In this document: piece after piece, positions 22,005 through 31,980 of the stretch | How positions within the stretch are numbered: the first letter of the stretch is position 1 | How the letters are laid out: each line of letters opens with the position of its first letter | NCBI GenBank assembly: GCA_937625935.1 | Contig: OW569391.1 | Location: 310,001 to 374,000, forward strand | Direction of reading: 5' to 3' | DNA: 64,000 nucleotides | DNA from: Tetramitus jugosus | Lineage: Eukaryota; Heterolobosea; Eutetramitea; Acrasida; Vahlkampfiidae | Made by a program: the position numbers and the translations under genes | Notes under the pieces: model-generated | Database searches by the model: none | The model's input: only the letters and a program-made list of their open reading frames with translations | What the model was told of the DNA's origin: nothing

Positions 22005-24927
22005 CTACTTGTCGAATAGCTTCAATATGCTATCGAATAAAGGTTGATTCAAACGGCTCCGAAGTTCCTCTACAACCAAGTCATTCGGTTGCTCCTTCTT
22101 GAGCATGTCCACTTCTTCTCTTGCCTCTGACAGCCGATTCTGCTCAATCATATGTTTCAAGTTATCGTGTGCATAATGTAACCTCAGGTCAATATCTCTT
22201 GCCTTACGCCAATCATTAAGTGGTTGGTAGATATCAAGTGGTTGGTGCTTACCCTTGACACGTACTCGTGCGATCCATCTACAAATGTACCGTTCTTTCA
22301 CCTTCTCATAAGTTCCTGGCCCAATGATAATGCCAGTGCCATATCTCTGATTCAACAAGCCCAATCGACTAATGAAATGAACGCGAGCAATTAGTACATA
22401 ACAACAAGATTCGAAGATGGGAAAATAAAGTTTGAACATACCTGGCAACATTGACTCCATCTCCAAGTGCAGTGTAACTAACACGATCTCGACTACCAAT
22501 ATTTCCTACAAAGCACTTGGCTGTATTGATACCAGCCGTGATATACAATTTGGGATATCCTTTGCCGGCCCATATCTGATTCAACTTGACCATTTTACGC
22601 ACAATATCTCGTGCAGCAGCGACAGCACAAAGAGCGTGATCTTTCACAGGAACAGGAGCATTAAACAAAGCCATAATACAACCTTCCATCTAATAATACA
22701 AACAACGAAAACATTAGTGAGTATTTGAGAAGTGATCCAAAAAATAAGATTGAAGCATACATACATATTTGTCAACAACACCCTTTCTCTTGGATAGGAT
22801 GGCTGATATCTCGGTAAAATATAGCTGAAGGATATCAATAAGCACAACTGGTGATACTCGATCAAAGAATCCATCAATGTCCGAATGAAGATGAATGAAA
22901 ACTGTTGTGAGTTCCACTTGCGAAACACCCAGCTGAGCAGTCTTTTTCTGTTTCACCAACTCTCGTACGACATCCGAAGGCACAAACAGCTCAAAGGAGT
23001 TGAGCGACTTTTGAGTCTGTTCTACACTTTTTACAATTCGGTCCAACTCATACAATCGAGAAGACTTCACTGCCTTCTCCTTTGAAAAGTCCATATTGGC
23101 AATCAATTTCATCCTCCTTGAGACATGAGATAAGGTCCGCGATATCGTACAACCAATCAATATTGAAAACACCAGTGCTGCAAGTAACAACACAGCACTA
23201 ATACTCAGAGAAATTTGATTAGAATGAGTGACTGATCTGTACACAACTGCAGATTCAATTATCGAGACAACGATCCAATCTAATCCATAACTGTCTCTCA
23301 ATGCTTTCAAATCAGCAATAAATTCTCGTCCTCTTGAATCCGTAAACTTAAATTCGACCACATTCAAGTGATTCAACCGAAATGGCACGCCAAACTTCTG
23401 TGCTATGTGTTGAGCAGCTCCTTTCACTTCTGGACTGGAGTGATTAAGTGCCGATTGGCGCAACGTAGCAGATGGAGTCACTTGTACAGTCTCTCCAACA
23501 CTAGTCCCAATAATGTTCAATGACGGTTCAACAATAAAAATAATCGAATTACTGTTCCGTGTCAATAGAGCAAGGAACAATGATATGCTCTTCAGATTGA
23601 AATCCACTGTTAAGACACCACGTATGTTGCCATTAGCGTCCATGAATGTGGTGCTCATGGGAAATCGAATCGTTGGTGTAGAATTCGAAGCATAAGCCGG
23701 AGTCCACATGATTCGACCTGGATTGTTTCGAACAATCGAGTACCAAGACCTAGTAGTTGGAAGAAATGTTTGTCTATACTGCACATCACCGAAAGATGGC
23801 TCAAATGTCGTCCTAGGCACAGGATATATCCTCAAGGTGCTGCTGTTTACGGATGTGTCCGCAAGAACCAACGTAAAGGCATTTTCATCTCTGATGAAAC
23901 TATCTCTCAGCACAGAAGTGTACGAATTCGTTTCCGTTCCATAATAGATACCATCAATGTACGACGTGTTTAAATAGCTGGAAAAGAAGGAAATTTGCAA
24001 GTCCCTTGACCCAGGATAAGTGCTATTGCCTATTGGAAAGCCGATCACATTTTCCCACGTCTTGAACCGATACAACAAACTCTGTAACTTCATTGGACCG
24101 TCATTCAAAAAAGCAGTCATATGATTTGCTATGCGAAACACAACATTGATTCTGTCTTGACGCGACACTGTGTTCACACCGTGCTTATTGACAAGAAAAT
24201 TGACAATCCACACGGAACCTGCACTCAGTATCAACAACGTCAAACAAATGACAATTAATAGAAAGCTTAGAGACCATAGATACTGAGGAATCTTACACCA
24301 CTTGATCCTTCTCCGCCGCCGTGGTCCATTGAACCCTAAGAAGTGCCCCTTTTTTTGTTGAGTAAGTTCTTGAGTATCCCTGTTCATTGTATTCGTGTCA
24401 TCACTAATCACATCACTATCGTCATCATAATTGTCATTGTTGTCGTTAGCTTCCTGTAATATTGGCCAATTATGAAATCTTGGATAGGCTAAAGTTGTTG
24501 CCGCAACTTCCGTAGCGGAAGAAGCGGGGTAATTTGGAAGCTGTTGCTGATCGTTGGAGTCATCGTCGTTGTGATTAGTATTATGACTGTTCATCATAAT
24601 CATGCTCAGTGCGGCTGCTGTTGGAGGAGTTGATGATGGTGGAGCTCCTTCTGACGTTAGTAAGGGACTCACATGTGACGATGATGACGGTGCTGTCACA
24701 TTCGAGTCCAATGATGATTTTTGAGGCGTCGCCGTTGCCGCCGGGTCCAATATCGTCATGAGTTCAATGTTGTTCAAATTGCGATAGAATTGCTGTTCGT
24801 CGTCGTGGTTGTTGTTGGCTTCGGCTTGCAGGTCTCGGAATTCTTCACTACTGTCGCTAGTAGCATTGTTGGCCTTTATCAATCGGTAGTTACTATCGGT
24901 ATTGCTGTTCTTTCTCTCAAAATTCAT
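22005..24927 (-). CDS. Membrane class III nucleotidyl cyclase homologue with extracellular Cache-like sensor
   Basis: Three exons on the minus strand, 24927-22765, 22689-22442 and 22368-22005, with 75- and 73-nt introns, give 924 residues. Order: a disordered N-terminus; a membrane helix (SLSFLLIVICLTLLIL); an extracellular Cache-like region of about 300 residues; a second membrane helix (ISLSISAVLLLAALVFSILIG); a HAMP-like linker; then a cyclase domain. In the cyclase domain the first metal Asp (HSDIDGF), the ATP-type Lys (VDKY), and IGS, YTALGD and NVASR are present. The usual GD of the KYIGDA motif reads EG (KYMEGC), so the second metal Asp is missing. The C-terminal ~90 residues are helical and TPR-like. 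Activity is therefore uncertain; it could be a pseudo-cyclase or act in a heterodimer. Confidence 0.85.
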
Positions 24928-25215
24928 TATCCTACTCTATCTACTTAAAAACTCACGCAACAATCGATTGTTGATTTGCTTTTAGTTAGTTATAAGATTT
25001 GGAAGAACGAACGAAAGCTTCGGACGGGGAAGAGTCTGTGATGTAACGTGGTTGCGTGGGTGCTCTTGTTTGCTCCAATATTCCAAACAAAAAATAGTTG
25101 CCGGAGAGTCAACAATGGTTACGCAAAGCTTTCTTACCCTCTTTTGGGTCAAATGCGCACCTTTCGTTTTAGATTCGATAGGCGAAGGGAATCCGTCAAA
25201 AATGTGAAAAGGTGT

Positions 25216-25287
25216 GGTCGTTGCAGGGATCGAACCTGCGACCAATGGCTTATTAGACCAACGCTCTACCGACTGAGCTAAACGACC
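25216..25287 (-). tRNA. tRNA-Ile (anticodon AAT)
   Basis: Read on the minus strand, the 72 nt fold as a cloverleaf: acceptor GGTCGTT/AACGACC; D arm with GCTC...GAGC; anticodon stem TTGGT/GCCAA around loop CTAATAA (anticodon AAT); and T arm GCAGG/CCTGC around TTCGATC. Box A and box B internal promoters are intact and no intron is present. T runs follow the 3' end on the minus strand (plus-strand A runs near 25199-25210), serving as a Pol III terminator. A retrotransposon fragment sits just upstream of its 5' end. Confidence 0.93.
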
Positions 25288-25329
25288 TCTATATATAGAA
25301 TTCTCTACAATGTGAATTTATATACAATT

Positions 25330-25341
25330 TTCTTAGAAAAA
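25330..25341 (+). repeat. Left copy of 12-bp target-site duplication
   Basis: The 12-mer TTCTTAGAAAAA occurs here and again at 25907-25918, exactly flanking the retrotransposon fragment and its poly(A) tail. It begins 43 bp upstream of the tRNA-Ile 5' end. Confidence 0.85.
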
Positions 25342-25906
25342 TCGACCGAAAGCTGGAATGGTTCCAAGCACAGGTCCGAAGTGGCACATTGCACACAGAA
25401 GAAGTGGTACATTACCTTTACAACACATCTGGGAAGCCCAAAAAGTGTGTGTGGTGTCAGATTGAAGCTGAAAGTGTCCTTCACTGTCTGATTCGATGTC
25501 CCTCTGCAATGACAGTAGGAGACGAGTTAGTGGAGTTAGGAGTGGCACGACAGAGTTACATAGACATATGGTTTGACAACTTGCGACTGATGGAAGGCAA
25601 GTTGTCGCGAAGACCAATAAGGAAAACTAGCAAAGAATACCTTCAAGGAATGATGCCAGAAGGATTGGTGCTCAACGGGATGAAGAAGTCAATAGCCGCA
25701 AAAAAAGCAAAAACATTCGTGAACAGTGTGAAGCGGAGGTGTATCACGACCCTCCATCAACTGTTCACGTCAACCAAGGAGAAACAGAAGCAATGAGGCT
25801 CTACAATAATGTACAGATAACCAGGGCCAACGCTCTTCGAGCGCTGGCTAATGCAAACGAAAGACAATAAAAAGAGCAACTGCAATGGTTGTATTAAAAA
25901 AAAAAA
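25342..25906 (+). mobile_element. 5'-truncated non-LTR (LINE-type) retrotransposon with poly(A) tail
   Basis: The 565-bp insert is bounded by identical 12-bp direct repeats and ends in 11 A residues, with AATAAA at 25866-25871. It contains the C-terminal end of a reverse-transcriptase polyprotein: an open frame from the truncated left edge to the stop at 25796. This frame has a zinc-knuckle of the form C-x2-C-x8-H-x4-C (KKCVWC, ESVLHCLIRCP), the pattern found after the RT domain in L1-like elements. The upstream RT and endonuclease regions are absent, consistent with incomplete target-primed reverse transcription. The frame has no internal stop, so the insertion looks recent. It cannot transpose on its own. 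Confidence 0.85.
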
Positions 25907-25918
25907 TTCTTAGAAAAA
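25907..25918 (+). repeat. Right copy of 12-bp target-site duplication
   Basis: Perfect match to 25330-25341, immediately after the element's poly(A) run. Confidence 0.85.
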
Positions 25919-26002
25919 GAGCAAAGAATTTCACACACCAAAAAAATTCCGTCCCGTCATTAAACAAAAGCAAACAAAATCTCCTCCTGAAATCACACAA
26001 AA

Positions 26003-26965
26003 ATGAATATCCTGAGCTTAGTTGGTGTTGCCACCGTTTTGTTCCTCGTGTACAGAATTGGTCTCTTTGTCTTCCAATCCTTTATTTACAAGTCGTCCTC
26101 TGTCAAGAAATTCCTCAACAAGCAAAGCTGGGCTGTTGTGACTGGTGCCACAGCAGGTATCGGTGAAGGATTCACCTACGAGTTGATCAAGAGAGGTGTC
26201 AACGTTCTTGCCATCTCCAGAAGTCAATCAAAGCTTGATGACCTCTCCAAGTCTGTCACCACAAAGTACGCCAGCACTGGTGCTACTGTAGAGACACTTG
26301 TCGTTGATTTTGCCAATGAGAATCCAGTAGACTATGCCAAGAAGATTAGAGATGCTGTTGCTAACAAGAAGGTGACTGTTTTGGTCAATAATGTCGGTGT
26401 CAACAACAAGGACAACAAGCCATTTTATTTCTTGGATCAAGAAGAGTCTGATTTTGATAGTCTTGTCTCTGTCAACATTAATGCTCCACTCTATGTCACA
26501 AAGGCTGTGATGCCAAGAATGGTGGAGAACAAGGGAGGTGTCGTGTTGAACTTGAGCTCCTACACTGCCAAGTTTCCTGTTGGTATGAATGCAGTCTACA
26601 GTGCAACCAAGAGCTTTGTTGATTCATGGTCTCAAGCTTTGACTGCAGAGTATGCATCCAAGGGCATTCGTGTTCTCAGTTTGTTGCCAATGTATGTTCG
26701 TAGTAACATGACTCAAATCCGTAAGACTTCCCTCACTGTTTGCGATGGTCAAAAGTTGGCCAGTGATGCATTGAACTCTGTTGATGCACCATTGTTGTCC
26801 TCCTCTTTCAGTCCATACTTTGCTCACAGAGCCATGATTGCTGTGTTGGGTCTCTTGCCAGAGAAGGTTCTCTCCTCTGTTGCTTTGAAGACCATGATTG
26901 GTGTTCGTAAAAAGATGGACGCTAGAGCCCAGAGACAATCTGCCTCCGAAGTCAAGAAGGAATAA
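26003..26965 (+). CDS. Very-long-chain 3-oxoacyl-CoA reductase (KAR/HSD17B12 type)
   Basis: Short-chain dehydrogenase of 320 residues, single exon, predicted to catalyse the NADPH-dependent second step of fatty-acid elongation at the ER. An N-terminal hydrophobic anchor (residues 2-28) precedes the Rossmann fold: TGATAGIG at 47-54, NNVGVN, NLSSYTAK for the catalytic Ser, and YSATK (Tyr199, Lys203). The anchor plus the region after the active site (LLPMYVRSNMT) resemble the KAR/HSD17B3/12 group rather than soluble SDRs. The C-terminus is basic but lacks a strict KKxx signal. 11beta- or 17beta-steroid activity cannot be excluded. Confidence 0.85.
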   Translation: MNILSLVGVATVLFLVYRIGLFVFQSFIYKSSSVKKFLNKQSWAVVTGATAGIGEGFTYELIKRGVNVLAISRSQSKLDDLSKSVTTKYASTGATVETLVVDFANENPVDYAKKIRDAVANKKVTVLVNNVGVNNKDNKPFYFLDQEESDFDSLVSVNINAPLYVTKAVMPRMVENKGGVVLNLSSYTAKFPVGMNAVYSATKSFVDSWSQALTAEYASKGIRVLSLLPMYVRSNMTQIRKTSLTVCDGQKLASDALNSVDAPLLSSSFSPYFAHRAMIAVLGLLPEKVLSSVALKTMIGVRKKMDARAQRQSASEVKKE

Positions 26966-27098
26966 ATTAACAATAAAATATGAGAATGGAAACATCTTGA
27001 TTCAAATTTTGAAAGAGTTGTATTGCAAGGTGGGGTGAGTGGGACTGAACAACTTCATGTTCAGATTGAATTGGTCTTTTGCTCTCATGTTGGAAAAG

Positions 27099-28703
27099 TT
27101 ATGGTTCATCTTCAAACACTGTAAATGTACATGATTCCTCCTCAGGTTTCTTCACATGAGATAGAGCAAACGAAGCTGGTTGATCCGTTGATCCCAAGTC
27201 CTGTTGTATAACACGATAGTTGGTCCATTGAGTTGGCAAGTCATGATTCTCCTTTTGACTCTCCTTTTCAGAAGGCAAATAATTCCATGAGGGAAACGAA
27301 CTGGTAGCAGCAGTTGAACTGCTGGATGGTGAAGCAGTTGGTTGCTGTGGCAAGTCAAATGGCAATATTCGTGAAAATTGATTCAAGCTGGAATTGGTGG
27401 AGGCTGCGGGAATATTCATGCATGATGGTAGCAACTTACGCTTCTTGGATGCAGGTGTCGAACTGCCATTGCTCTCATCAAACACTTGAAAGTTGCTTCC
27501 AGCATTGTTCGTGAGAGTCTTTTTACGAATGCCTCCCAGTGTGTTCACAGAAGATGCAGGTCTTCTGTTCACAATACCACTGGATATAGCAGTACGTGGC
27601 CTGGTGAATCCAGTTATTGAGGATGGGGTCGATCTCGAAGCAGAACCAACAAGTGTTGTGTTACCATTGGTACGAACATTCATTCGAATGGGAGAGAGAT
27701 GAGTGGGCGTCTGCATGGCAGTTGGTCGCATGCCACTGTTTGCCTCTCGTTGAGAGATTGGATTGAATGCAACACGACTAAATTGATTCTCAGAGAATCC
27801 ACCACCAAAACTAGCAGCACTCATACCACCACCAAACACATTGGATCCAGTATTTCTCGTGGACTGGGCAGGGCTACTATTGTCTCCATGAATAGACATA
27901 TCACTCATTGACTCCTTCATGATATTTTCCATGAATCGATGCTTGAATGACTCATGGCTCAACTCCATCTTCTTAAATGGCTCTGCCTTTCGATGATAAC
28001 CTTGCTCCAACACGGAATCTGCGGCTCTAAAATCTCTGTGATCCTCCAGAGCGGTTGCCCATGAAATATAAAATTCAGCCACGTCCAATCCAATCTGATT
28101 CGTGTGCATAAAAGTGAAGACGTCCAATGGATCTTTGCAAGTATCGGCATATCTCAACCACAACAAAACATATCTTCTGTGATTCTTGTATCGAGCATCA
28201 GAAACAAACAATCGCGTACAACGATGCAAAGTCTCTCCAAATTGACTCGATGAATCAAGTGTTGGATAATTGTCTTCAATCCAAGTGAGATAATCAATCC
28301 ATGTGGTCAATGGATCTTGTTCTGACCCCAACTCGTACACATTGTTTGGTGTTGACATGTGTGAGGTGACAGCAGCAATTTTTAGTTCCCATTCCGCTCT
28401 TTCAATTGAATTCTTCACTTTTGTGTTATGATTGGAAAAGCAAATGATGGTTGGGTCACTCAACACATTCAAATTTGTTGTTTTGTTGTTGTTGCTGCAG
28501 CAAGTAGTGTCATCATTTGAGATCGTTTCTGTAGTCGTTGTCTGATTGGTTTGCAATGGTTGCAAGGGAGCAAATGCACGCTTTAATTCAGCTGGATTTC
28601 TGCCTCGTTTCAAAGGTTTAATATTTTCTTTGCTGCCTTCCCAGTGCGCAAATTCATACACGATTGTGGGTGGTGTTTCCTCTGCTAGAACAGTGTCTTC
28701 CAT
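27099..28703 (-). CDS. Spindle checkpoint protein, Mad3/BubR1-like without kinase domain
   Basis: Predicted mitotic checkpoint complex subunit that inhibits APC/C-Cdc20. 534 residues, single exon. KEN box 1 is at 25-27, followed by the Bub1/Mad3 homology TPR region at about 100-260 (WELKIAAV, DPLTTWIDYLTWIED, FVSDARYKNHRRYVLLWLRYAD, ALEDHRDFRAADSVLEQGY). A disordered region contains a second KEN box at 484-486. Two ABBA-type motifs flank KEN2: FQVFDE at 405-410 and FTVFED at 527-532. No kinase domain follows, as in yeast Mad3 and unlike vertebrate BubR1 or Bub1. Confidence 0.9.
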   Translation of the reverse strand: MEDTVLAEETPPTIVYEFAHWEGSKENIKPLKRGRNPAELKRAFAPLQPLQTNQTTTTETISNDDTTCCSNNNKTTNLNVLSDPTIICFSNHNTKVKNSIERAEWELKIAAVTSHMSTPNNVYELGSEQDPLTTWIDYLTWIEDNYPTLDSSSQFGETLHRCTRLFVSDARYKNHRRYVLLWLRYADTCKDPLDVFTFMHTNQIGLDVAEFYISWATALEDHRDFRAADSVLEQGYHRKAEPFKKMELSHESFKHRFMENIMKESMSDMSIHGDNSSPAQSTRNTGSNVFGGGMSAASFGGGFSENQFSRVAFNPISQREANSGMRPTAMQTPTHLSPIRMNVRTNGNTTLVGSASRSTPSSITGFTRPRTAISSGIVNRRPASSVNTLGGIRKKTLTNNAGSNFQVFDESNGSSTPASKKRKLLPSCMNIPAASTNSSLNQFSRILPFDLPQQPTASPSSSSTAATSSFPSWNYLPSEKESQKENHDLPTQWTNYRVIQQDLGSTDQPASFALSHVKKPEEESCTFTVFEDEP

Positions 28704-28801
28704 ATTGTCGTTCTGGGTGTTTTACGTATGTTGTTTCGGTTGTCATTTCCAAGGTTCAGAAAAAGGACACTTTTTTGTTGCCATGAAATTTTCTGTAACG
28801 G

Positions 28802-29304
28802 TCATAATTTCTCCACGGGATTATGCATTTCTCCGCTGTATGTAACAACGTTGTATTCAAGCATGTCACTTGCCACATTGTTCCTTCGGATTGTGTCAAG
28901 CCATTTATTGTGATCCATTGTCTGACCATACACATTATCAATTGAAACACTGACTAAACAAGGATATTCATCTTCTTCCTCATTGAGGATGTCAGCCCAA
29001 AATAATTTATCGAATGGAACTGACAGTAGACCATCACTCCTATGATGAAAGTCTTGCTTCGCCCACTATCATACCACCTGATTTTGCGAATACCCTTCAA
29101 ATGAAATAATGCCTCTGTTTTATCCAAGCTCGAAATAAGTGTTCTCTTCTTATTGAACATCAGTGATTGATTGAATTTGAATTGGTTGATTCCTTTGCAG
29201 GTGTAGCTCAATTTCAACCATTCTGGAGTGTCACAAAACTCAACAATTTTCGACCATGTATCCTTGCACAGTGTAGAACAAATGTCAATCAATACATCCA
29301 TCAC
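28802..29304 (-). CDS. F-box-like small protein with a candidate 35-nt intron
   Basis: A minus-strand frame opens at ATG 29304 and looks F-box-like near its start (CKDTWSKIVEFCD, LKLSYTCKGINQF). It appears to stop after 116 codons. Removing 29074-29040, which begins GTATGA and ends CATAG, joins it to a second open frame ending at 28802: IRKIRW then SDGLLSVPFDKLF, 155 residues in total. The joined frame continues without stops for 79 codons. The domain assignment is weak and the splice is a prediction. If it is not an intron, the gene carries a frameshift. Confidence 0.55.
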
Positions 29305-29951
29305 ATACTCATCACTTTCACTGCTTCTCTTTCACTTGATTTCTTTCTCGTTGATCTCATCTGTATCAGTACTTTCTAAACCACGCTTTTTCATTTTCCT
29401 TCTTTCTTTGTTTTTTACCCTACAAACTCCCTCACATCTCACCCCCTGAAAATTTTCAACTGCCATTCGATGGAGATCTTACAATAGAATTGAGATGACA
29501 ATACCCTGGTTCGAAAAACCTCTCATCCATCTCTAAAGCATTCACTTCCATCATTTGACCATTCTGATTTTTAGTTAATAATAGAATTAAACTCGGGTTG
29601 AGTTAACATCGTAATATTTTTGGGTCCTTGAATGAGAAATAGGAAGAACACCTTGGTGAGCACCAGCACATCAGAAACTCAAAAGTCATGACTGAAGGAG
29701 ACACCCAATTGAAGCTTGAAAATTTTTCTGTGTGACGGACATAAGAATTATATTTCACGTTCAATCTCCTCCATGATCCTTCGTAAAAACAATATTTCTC
29801 CGGGTAGTGTGTCATCCTTCCACAACTGATCCAATCAGTTTGCCCCAATGTTCTGATGAGATGAACGATCACAACAAACGCGTTGTCCTCTTCCCCTTTG
29901 TGAAAAAATTCCACAAAAAAACAACACACAATTTTACCACCAGCACATATC
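29305..29951. other. Intergenic stretch, no gene seen
   Basis: About 650 bp between divergent genes. It contains CT-rich runs and a minus-strand open frame at 29603-30001 that overlaps the dehydrogenase's first exon and resembles nothing known. It should hold both promoters. Confidence 0.5.
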
Positions 29952-31708
29952 ATGTTGAACCAATCCAGCAGACAAGTCTTGAAGAAGGTTACCTCAACCA
30001 CTGCTTCTCGTCAATTCTCCACCAATGCTATCAGCCAAAAGGAAATTGTAAGTTTTTTTTTTCTTTTCAAACGCAATGGACGTTTTTTTTCCAAGTCTTT
30101 GCCCTGGTGGTTTTCGACCACTGCAAAGGCACATGTCAAAAAAAAATACCAATGAAAGCTTTCAATCATGCTCACACACTCTCACACACACACTCCTCAT
30201 ATGTAAATCTTTAGAGAAAAGTCCCAATGATCATCAATGGTGAAGTCAGACAATCCACCACTACCAAGTGGATCGATGTGACCAACCCAGCCACCAACGA
30301 AGTCATTGCTCAAGTTCCAGAGTGTACTCAAGAAGAAATGAGAGAGGCTGTCGAGTCATCTCAAGAGGCATTCTCCAAGTGGAAGGACGTTTCTGTTTCC
30401 AAGCGTGTTCGTCTCTTGTTCAACCTCCAACAATTGATTGTGAGAGACATGCAAAAAATTGCAGAGAACATTACTGAGGAACAAGGTAAGACATTGAAGG
30501 ATGCTGAAGGTGATGTTTTCCGTGGTCTCGAAGTGGTTGAGCACTCTTGCTCCACTACTACTATCCAAATGGGTGAGACTCAACAGAATGTTGCCAAGAA
30601 TATGGACATTTACTCTTTTAGAGAACCTTTGGGTGTCACTGCTGGTATCTGCCCATTCAACTTTCCTGCTATGATTCCATTGTGGATGTACCCAATGGCC
30701 ATTGCTGCAGGTAACACCATGCTTATTAAGCCATCCGAGTTGGACCCAACTGCTGGTGTCATGGTTTCTCAATTGGCTCTCGAAGCTGGTATTCCAGCTG
30801 GTGTTGTCAATGTGATTCACGGAGCTCACGACACTGTCAACTTTATGTGTGATGCACCAGAGATTAAGGCCATCTCCTTTGTTGGTGGAAACAATGCTGG
30901 TGAGTACATTTTCGCCAGAGGTACTGCCAACGGAAAGAGAGTTCAAGCCAATTTGGGTGCCAAGAATCACGCTGTCATTATGCCTGATGCCCCAAGAGAG
31001 GACACTCTTGCTGCCTTGTCTGGTGCTGGTTTCGGTGCTGCTGGTCAAAGATGTATGGCTTTGACCACTGCTGTCGTTATTGGTGACTCTAGCGCGTGGT
31101 TGAACGATTTGGTTGAACGTGCTTCCAAGCTCAAGGTCAACGTTGGTACTCACCCAGAGGCTGATGTTGGTCCAGTCATCTCTCCTCAAGCCAGAACTAG
31201 AATCTTGAACTTGATTGACTCTGCTGAAAAGGAGGGTGCAAGAATTGTTCTCGACGGTAGAAAGCACGTTGTTCCAGGTTTCGAAAAGGGTAACTTTATT
31301 GGACCAACCATTGTTGCTGGTGTCAAGCCACACATGCAAATCTACAAGGAAGAAGTCTTTGGCCCTGTCTTGTTGGTCATGGAAGAAGAATCTTTGGAGA
31401 GCGCAATCCAATTGATCAACAACAACATTTACGGTAACGGTACTGCCATCTTCACCAGAAGTGGTGCAGCTGCCAGAAAGTTCCAACAAGAGATTGATGT
31501 TGGTCAAGTCGGTATCAACGTACCAATTCCAGTTCCATTGCCATTCTTCTCCTTCACCGGATCCAGAGCCTCCATCAGAGGTGACTTGAACTTCTATGGT
31601 AAGATGGGTCACTACTTCTACACCAAGCTCAAGACTGTCACATCCAACTGGAAGTATGACGAACAAGGTGCACAAACCTTTGGTACTCATTTCCCAACCA
31701 TGAAGTAA
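29952..31708 (+). CDS. Methylmalonate-semialdehyde dehydrogenase (acylating), mitochondrial
   Basis: ALDH6A1-type enzyme converting methylmalonate or malonate semialdehyde plus CoA and NAD to propionyl- or acetyl-CoA, in valine and pyrimidine breakdown. Two exons, 29952-30047 and 30215-31708, flank a 167-nt intron (GTAAGT...TTTAG) between codons; 529 residues. The first exon encodes a basic Ser/Thr/Gln-rich mitochondrial presequence ([20 protein letters not shown]). The mature part has [30 protein letters not shown], the catalytic Cys312 in [10 protein letters not shown], and [11 protein letters not shown]. The conserved [17 protein letters not shown]-terminal region is typical of this subgroup. 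High similarity makes the identification firm. Confidence 0.95.
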
Positions 31709-31980
31709 GCGATACGCATGATTCGTGTAAAACAACAAGTATTTGTTCTTTGTAATGTGGTACTCTTTCATTGTTCTTTGTGTCTTGTGTATTCAGCTCC
31801 TCCACTCATTAACTGTCACCCGCATCGTTTCTGAGATCACAAAATTGGTCATCAAAATGCTTTCAAACAGGGTCGGCATGTCCTGCACATTTCACACACG
31901 CGGCATCTGTCGCAACCAAAAAACTCCAAAAAACAACACCAAACAAAACAAAAAGCAAACACCAAACAAACAAGGAGAAA

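Noticed and set aside
29603-30001. 132-codon minus-strand frame
   Set aside because: Overlaps the first exon of the dehydrogenase antisense and matches nothing.
30356-31771. 471-codon minus-strand open frame opposite methylmalonate-semialdehyde dehydrogenase
   Set aside because: It mirrors a strongly coding gene with biased codon use; the product is low-complexity Ser/Asn/Val-rich and resembles no family.
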